A stretch of 35,245 nucleotides of DNA. Origin: an uncultured Clostridia bacterium (GTDB lineage: Bacteria; Bacillota; Clostridia; Lachnospirales; Lachnospiraceae). The translations under genes were made by a program, and so were the position numbers. The stretch spans positions 1 to 35,245 of the forward strand of contig CAMIZL010000022.1 of the NCBI GenBank assembly GCA_946403295.1. Direction: 5' to 3'. The notes under the pieces are model-generated. The model searched no databases. It had not been told where the DNA came from and saw only the letters and a program-made list of their open reading frames with translations. Numbering within the stretch: position 1 is the stretch's first letter; each line of letters opens with the position of its first letter. This document shows positions 31,415 to 35,245 of the stretch, piece by piece.

Positions 31415-32487
31415 TTTCCCACATCTACTTTCTGATATATATTATTTGTGAACTCTTTCGGATCCGTTTCAAGATATCCAATGTCATAGAGACCATTCGC
31501 AAAATATCTCACATTTTCTTCTACAAGCTCATCCCAGTTTTCTGCATGCTGTGTTGCAGACGGATATCCATAACTCTTTACAAGTTCTACTGCCAATTCT
31601 CTGTCTTCAATCGCAGCATAATTTTTCTCTACGATGATATCGACCGCTTTTTCAGGATTTTCATATATCCATTCCTGCGCTTTTCTGTAAGCACGAAGCA
31701 ATGCGGCAACTTCCTCCGGATTCTCTTTAAGTACTTTGGTAGAAGCATATAAGAAGCAGCAGAATTTATCTTTAAAATACTCATCCGTTCCAAGATCGAA
31801 GATTATCTTGACATCTCCTGCCTTTTCATGAATTGATCCAAGTGGATCCCAAAGCGCTGCAACATCAATATCTCCGCTTTTTAAAGCTTCAAACTCAAGA
31901 TTTCCATCAGAATATGGAAGGAATGTCACCTCTCCATCGGCAGGATCTGCAGATATTCCAGCATTTTCAAGCCATAAACTCGCCACCTGATGAGGAGTTC
32001 CACCGATTTCATCCACACCAATCTTCTTGCCTTTCAAATCCTCCACAGTCTCGATATCAGAATCAGTTCTTACCGCAAATTTAATACATCCCTCGTGAAG
32101 ACCATCTACAACCTTTACATCGATTCCATTCTCAATAGACGGGAAGAACTGGAAATCTCCATTTACAATCGGGATTGTGCCGTTGTTCAACCCAATCTTT
32201 CTGGTCTCAAAATCTGCAGAAATCAAAGTTACGTCAAATCCCTCTTCCGCAAAGTAACCCTTTTCATAAGCGATATAAATAGGCGCTCCACAAAGAGCTC
32301 CATCCTTTCCGGGGATATCAATCTTGCCATACTTATAATCCCCATCTGTCGCAGTTGCTCCTCCTTCAATAGTAGAATCGGATGAAGATACCTTTTCGCT
32401 ATCATTAGATGATACTGCACAGCCCGTTAATAGTGAAAAAACAAGCCCAACTGCAACCATCTTTTTTACCCAATTTTTCTTTTTCAT
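31411..32487 (-). CDS. ssuA: sulfonate/nitrate/taurine-type ABC substrate-binding lipoprotein
   Basis: The ATG at 32485-32487 (MKKKNWVKKMVAVGLVFSLL) follows AAAGGAG; an in-frame start 21 bp upstream is less likely. The lipobox LTGC sets the lipidated Cys at residue 23. The 358-residue protein has the NMT1/SsuA-like fold: GAPIYIAYEKGYFAEEGFDV, then DLKGKKIGVDEIGGTPHQV and DIDVAALWDPLG. The Ser/Asp-rich linker after the Cys (SSNDSEKVSSSDS) is usual in Gram-positive lipoproteins. It should deliver substrate to the permease that follows. The ligand is unknown; sulfonates or other organosulfur are suggested by metY. Confidence 0.87.
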   Translation of the reverse strand: MKKKNWVKKMVAVGLVFSLLTGCAVSSNDSEKVSSSDSTIEGGATATDGDYKYGKIDIPGKDGALCGAPIYIAYEKGYFAEEGFDVTLISADFETRKIGLNNGTIPIVNGDFQFFPSIENGIDVKVVDGLHEGCIKFAVRTDSDIETVEDLKGKKIGVDEIGGTPHQVASLWLENAGISADPADGEVTFLPYSDGNLEFEALKSGDIDVAALWDPLGSIHEKAGDVKIIFDLGTDEYFKDKFCCFLYASTKVLKENPEEVAALLRAYRKAQEWIYENPEKAVDIIVEKNYAAIEDRELAVELVKSYGYPSATQHAENWDELVEENVRYFANGLYDIGYLETDPKEFTNNIYQKVDVGN

Positions 32488-32568
32488 ATCATGCTCCTTT
32501 GTAAACACTATTTAATTTCTCTTTTTCATACTCTACAAAATGTTTTACATACGTCTTTTATGCGCCTA

Positions 32569-33891
32569 TTAAGCAACAGAGCTATCAGCATCCAAAAGTC
32601 CAGCCAACTTGAACGCCTGATCTAAATCTGCGATTAGGTCATTCACATCTTCTAGCCCAACTGAAATTCTGATAAGATTTGCAGGGATATCTGCAAGCTC
32701 TTTCTCTTCATCTGTAAGCTCACTGTGAGTTGTATCCGGCGAATTTACGATAAGTGAACGCACATCGCCAAGATTTACAAGATAATGGAATAGCTTAAGA
32801 TTATTAAGGAATAGTGCTTCCTTCTCCTTGCCTCCCTTGATTCCAAAAGAAAGAAGTCCTCCACCACCATTTGTCAGATGTTTATCCGCAACTTCTTTAT
32901 ATTTATATGAGCCAAGCTTAGGATAACGAACCCATTCTACTGCCGGTGAGTTTTCAAGATACTCAGCAATCTTTAAAGCATTTGCACTCTGCTTCGCAAT
33001 TCTTTCCGAAAGAGTCTCAAGGCCCAGAATTCCAAGATACGCATCATTAGGTGAAAGTGCAGCTCCCAAAAGGTTAAGGTATACAAGCGTTGCACGGAAT
33101 ATGAAAAAGTTGTCCGGGAACACTTCTTTAGGACTCTTACCTTTAAGCATCACAATTGGCTCATAAAACTGTGGATATCTGTCCTGGGTATAATAGTCAA
33201 GCTTACCATTGTCAAGAATAAGACCTGCGATGATATTACCATGTCCTGTAAGTCCCTTGGTCGCAGAATAAACAACGATGTCAGCACCATGTTCAAGCGG
33301 TCTGTAGATATAAGGAGTTGCAACTGTATTATCAACAACAACCGGTACACCATGCTTATGGGCCACTTCGGATATCGCATCAATATCCGGAAGATATGCA
33401 TTTGGATTGGATATCGACTCAAGATACACTCCCTTAATGTCATCTCCCTCAGATAGTTCCTTATCAAGTTCTTCCGGATCAAGAACACTTCTTGTAAGTT
33501 TTATTTTCACTCCAACTTCCGGAAAAAGTCTATCGAAACTATCAATCGTACCTCCATAAAGGTAAGGTGAAGCGAGAATTGTTCCGCCTTTTGCTGCAAG
33601 ATTTAGAAGTGTGTATGCAATTGCTGCCATTCCTGATCCTACTGCCACAGCATTCTTAGCACCTTCGAGGGCCTTAACTCTTTCAGAAAAATAAGTTACC
33701 GTAGGATTGCCGACTCTTGTATAAAGAAATCCTGCTTCCTTATAAGTAAATAAATTCTCAGCATGCTCAGTATCTCTGAAATCAAATGCTGCTGTGTGAT
33801 AGATTGGAGGTGAAACCGAATACTTATTATCAGCAGAATCATATCCTGCCTGAATCTTCAACGTGTCAAAACCATATTCTTTGTCTGCCAT
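32569..33891 (-). CDS. metY: O-acetylhomoserine sulfhydrylase (MetY type)
   Basis: A cytoplasmic PLP enzyme that replaces the acetyl group of O-acetylhomoserine with sulfide or methanethiol, giving homocysteine or methionine. The PLP lysine is Lys212 in YSATKGLTGHG. Other Cys/Met-metabolism motifs include YTRVGNPT, VGSGMAAI, ESISNPNAYLPD and VVDNTVATPYIYRPLEHGAD. At about 440 residues it is MetY sized, longer than the about 390 of MetB or MetC. The second ATG (33889-33891) suits the AGAAAGGAAG ribosome site better than that at 33897. It is first in a run with the importer (81-bp gap to the binding-protein gene). Confidence 0.93.
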   Translation of the reverse strand: MADKEYGFDTLKIQAGYDSADNKYSVSPPIYHTAAFDFRDTEHAENLFTYKEAGFLYTRVGNPTVTYFSERVKALEGAKNAVAVGSGMAAIAYTLLNLAAKGGTILASPYLYGGTIDSFDRLFPEVGVKIKLTRSVLDPEELDKELSEGDDIKGVYLESISNPNAYLPDIDAISEVAHKHGVPVVVDNTVATPYIYRPLEHGADIVVYSATKGLTGHGNIIAGLILDNGKLDYYTQDRYPQFYEPIVMLKGKSPKEVFPDNFFIFRATLVYLNLLGAALSPNDAYLGILGLETLSERIAKQSANALKIAEYLENSPAVEWVRYPKLGSYKYKEVADKHLTNGGGGLLSFGIKGGKEKEALFLNNLKLFHYLVNLGDVRSLIVNSPDTTHSELTDEEKELADIPANLIRISVGLEDVNDLIADLDQAFKLAGLLDADSSVA

Positions 33892-33897
33892 AATCAT

Positions 33898-34094
33898 TAC
33901 TTCCTTTCTAATATTTTTGATTGTTTAACATAAGCATTCTTAATGTTTTTGCATTGTTTTCATTAGGTGGTTGTTAACTGTTGGAACTTATATTGCCACT
34001 TGAACAAATAGGTGTCCATAATCAAATCCTGATAGTTGTTATAAGCTTATTTAAGAGGTATAGCCCAACTTTGTAACGGTTATAAAAATTTGCG
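33898..34094. other. upstream region of metY
   Basis: About 200 bp of AT-rich DNA that should hold the promoter of the metY-importer operon. A weak TTACAA-17-TAAATA pair lies on the minus strand (34048-34076), with a 10-bp palindrome ATAAGCTTAT (34041-34050) overlapping the -10. I see no SAM, T-box or other riboswitch. A LysR site could be here, but no clear T-N11-A dyad stands out. Confidence 0.35.
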
Positions 34095-34131
34095 AAAAAA
34101 AAGGAATCGAGCTGCCTCGATTCCTTTTTTA
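34095..34131. terminator. bidirectional intrinsic terminator
   Basis: GGAATCGAG and CTCGATTCC (34103-34111 and 34116-34124) form a 9-bp stem extended by flanking A and T runs, with a 4-nt loop. T-runs lie on both strands. It closes the XRE transcription unit before metY. Confidence 0.9.
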
Positions 34132-34150
34132 TCTTATTTCATTATGTTAT

Positions 34151-34389
34151 CTATTTTCCATCCGGAAAACTTGTAAATGCATTTCTTTCAAATTCCGGAT
34201 AGCCGTATTTCTCTTTTGCATCACATCCATAATGGATTATCACAGTTTCCAAACACTTTTACTTATTTCATATACTCCATCGTGATATTCTCCTTCTCCT
34301 TCAAAGAAGGTTTCGTTGAGCAACACCTTGCCACCAAGTTCGGCGTCATAATCAATGCGGAATTTAATCTCGGAGTGCAGACAAGTTGT
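34151..34389 (-). pseudogene. frameshifted coding remnant downstream of the XRE gene
   Basis: No open gene spans this stretch, but protein-like sequence without a start is visible in two frames. In the XRE frame, just past its stop, the minus strand reads LHSEIKFRIDYDAELGGKVL and continues through ETFFEGEGEYHDGVYEISK to a TGA at 34240. Another frame then continues HYGCDAKEKYGYPEFERNAF and ends TSFPDGK at 34151. The compositional quality (acidic, aromatic, no stop clusters) suggests a decayed 3' part of a gene with one frameshift. I do not recognise the family. Confidence 0.45.
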
Positions 34390-35061
34390 TTACCTCATGA
34401 TACCGCCATGGAAATAACATTCGTATACTTTCACATTATTGCAATAGATTTCTTCGTATCCCTGAAACCAGGAAAACTCCCCGGTAACGCTGCATTTATA
34501 TGTATATTCACCTGACTGATAATACTCCGGTCCTCGATACGGCGTTTTTCTATCCGCTTTACGAAGAGCTTCTTTCAAAAAATCACCACTGAATCGCTGA
34601 TCTAATACCCTTCCAAGATAATTCATCGCATACTGTATTTTGCCATCGACCCAGATTGCTTCTTCACCGGCAAACTTTTCACCACCGACATACGTGTCAT
34701 GATATGTATATGGTCCGCTGCTGTATGAAAAGTCGTGAGAATCCAGCCTTGTTGAATCTGCCTCATTCATATAGGCGGCATAAGTATTCACATTGGCTTC
34801 AAGTCGGAACTCGATCAGTTTGCTGATATCTTTATCCTCGGTATTCTCATAGTTAACCATACATTCCTGATCTCGAACCAGATAATCTACAGTGACGTTG
34901 AACAGATTGCTTATCTGAATAAGATTACTAATGTCAGGATACACCTGTCCTGATTCCCATTTTGCAATCGCCTGTCTTGATACATCAAGCTTTTCCGCAA
35001 GTTCTTCCTGTGTCATTCCCTTACTCTTGCGAATCAGTTTTAGTTTCTCTGAAAAAATCAT
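34390..35061 (-). CDS. XRE-family regulator with C-terminal DUF5680-like domain
   Basis: The ATG at 35059-35061 (MIFSEKLKLIRKSKGMTQEE) follows GGAGGTGATGAG, a near-perfect ribosome site; an in-frame ATG 39 bp upstream is not supported. Residues 1-65 form a Cro/CI helix-turn-helix: MTQEELAEKLDVSRQAIAKW followed by ESGQVYPDISNL. The C-terminal 115 residues (GEKFAGEEAIWVDGKIQYAM, SGDFLKEALRKA, WFQGYEEIYCNNVKVYE and FHGGIMR) resemble DUF5680, a domain fused to such regulators and of unknown function. It lies at the right end of the island near the attachment repeat, a common place for a regulator. Confidence 0.85.
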   Translation of the reverse strand: MIFSEKLKLIRKSKGMTQEELAEKLDVSRQAIAKWESGQVYPDISNLIQISNLFNVTVDYLVRDQECMVNYENTEDKDISKLIEFRLEANVNTYAAYMNEADSTRLDSHDFSYSSGPYTYHDTYVGGEKFAGEEAIWVDGKIQYAMNYLGRVLDQRFSGDFLKEALRKADRKTPYRGPEYYQSGEYTYKCSVTGEFSWFQGYEEIYCNNVKVYECYFHGGIMR

Positions 35062-35165
35062 TCTCATCACCTCCAGGACCAATATATCGTTTCTCAACAC
35101 AAAGATACATTAGCCATTGGTTGCTATTTCGCTACTTTTGTTATACATTGATATGATGCTATGCC

Positions 35166-35245
35166 TCATGAAGTATGGGACAATAAACATACCGTCTCCA
35201 CGTGCACCGTATGCGGGAACATATCGCAACACCTTACCTTAACGA
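35166..35245 (-). CDS. rlmD: 23S rRNA (uracil-C5)-methyltransferase, C-terminal end (partial)
   Basis: The last 25 codons before a TGA at 35166-35168 read VKVRCCDMFPHTVHVETVCLL then SHTS. DMFPHT-HVE is the conserved C-terminal signature of RlmD/RlmCD-type (RumA) methyltransferases, which make 5-methyluridine in 23S rRNA using SAM. The catalytic body lies beyond the right edge. The last residues after HVETV differ from the tail at 24319-24384, as expected if an integrated island has substituted the 3' end while keeping the gene functional. The exact paralogue (RlmD or RlmC) is not certain. Confidence 0.75.
   Translation of the reverse strand, partial: VKVRCCDMFPHTVHVETVCLLSHTS
35194..35204. 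repeat. attachment-site-like direct repeat, right end of island
   Basis: The second copy of GTCTCCACGTG lies inside the C-terminal coding sequence of the rlmD partial gene, in the same frame and orientation as the left copy at 24371-24381. It is preceded by AC one base further out, also shared with the left copy. Confidence 0.7.

Larger units (their letters stand above)
24371..35204. mobile_element. 10.8-kb genomic island integrated at the rlmD 3' end
   Basis: The interval is bounded by an 11-bp direct repeat lying in duplicated rlmD 3' ends. The body of the gene lies to the right, with a substituted C-terminus (HVETVCLLSHTS) supplied by the island; the original tail (HVETVVLLQK...) lies to the left. 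The contents are accessory: antitoxin remnant, unknown membrane protein, LysR, two ABC systems, MetY, XRE-DUF5680 and pseudogene debris. The right part is visibly more AT-rich than the flank. In streptococci the 3' end of rumA is an established ICE integration site. No integrase, relaxase or replication gene is seen, so it is either decayed or mobilised in trans. Confidence 0.62.

Noticed and set aside
32569-33891. Naming the PLP enzyme as cystathionine gamma-synthase or methionine gamma-lyase
   Set aside because: Length of about 440 residues and the insertion pattern after the PLP lysine fit MetY better than the shorter MetB/MetC/Mgl proteins, although substrate use cannot be proved from sequence.
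33898-34094. A SAM riboswitch or Met T-box upstream of metY
   Set aside because: The transcribed strand lacks the T-box consensus, a Met specifier context and the conserved SAM-I core, and no terminator lies between this region and the metY start.
24371-35204. A complete ICE or prophage
   Set aside because: No integrase, relaxase, conjugation, replication, capsid or terminase gene is visible, so only an island with attachment-like ends can be claimed.

Overview
The window looks like chromosomal DNA from a Clostridia member, most plausibly a Lachnospiraceae-type gut or rumen anaerobe. The evidence is a tryptophan T-box ahead of an unfused trpE-trpG-trpD-trpC operon, a CE4/BspA-like secreted protein, a FatA/FatB-type acyl-ACP thioesterase, LarB/LarC, a GH51 arabinofuranosidase, strong AGGAGG ribosome sites and frequent ATGA overlaps. 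The species cannot be named from the sequence. Almost every gene is on the minus strand; the only convincing plus-strand gene is a membrane protein at 24656-26074.

Layout, left to right (transcription mostly runs right to left). 1-3.7 kb: start of trpC, then trpD, trpG and trpE behind a well-formed Trp T-box leader. 3.75-6.3 kb: a three-gene ABC-2 exporter (COG4586/4587/3694 type), with a palindromic repeat between the permease genes and a third copy at the trpE ribosome site. 6.47-10.9 kb: a tightly packed run larB-larC-mazG-abf-DUF6171, preceded by an unusual 35-bp-period minisatellite. 11.2-13.5 kb: a secreted protein with a CE4 (NodB-like) domain lacking its metal ligands, a GGGSx repeat linker and an LRR_5 tail. 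13.6-14.4 kb: two small membrane proteins of unknown function with their own promoter and terminator. 14.6-17.6 kb: mnmA, a HAD phosphatase and a DUF362/ferredoxin protein. 17.7-21 kb: a histidine kinase and response regulator behind an ABC-2 transporter pair, resembling a peptide-antibiotic detoxification module. 21.1-23.5 kb: a polar amino-acid ABC importer. 23.6-24.3 kb: acyl-ACP thioesterase.

24.37-35.20 kb is the main discovery. The 3' end of an rlmD/rumA-type 23S rRNA methyltransferase gene is present twice. The body of the gene enters at the right edge and ends with a substituted tail, while a second in-frame 3' end lies 10.8 kb away beside the thioesterase gene. Both copies carry the same 11-bp sequence, GTCTCCACGTG. 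This is the arrangement left by site-specific integration at the 3' end of rlmD, a known attachment hotspot. No integrase is visible between the repeats, so the island appears decayed or is mobilised in trans. By eye its right two thirds are more AT-rich than the flank.

The island cargo is a HigA antitoxin remnant, an unknown 476-aa membrane protein, a LysR regulator, a MacB-like ATPase and FtsX permease with a DUF4418 membrane protein, a sulfonate/taurine-type ABC importer (binding protein, permease, ATPase), a MetY-type O-acetylhomoserine sulfhydrylase, and an XRE-DUF5680 regulator followed by pseudogene debris. Together these suggest a sulfur acquisition and assimilation cassette in which an importer feeds sulfur or thiols to MetY. 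The role of the adjacent MacB/FtsX/DUF4418 module is unknown.
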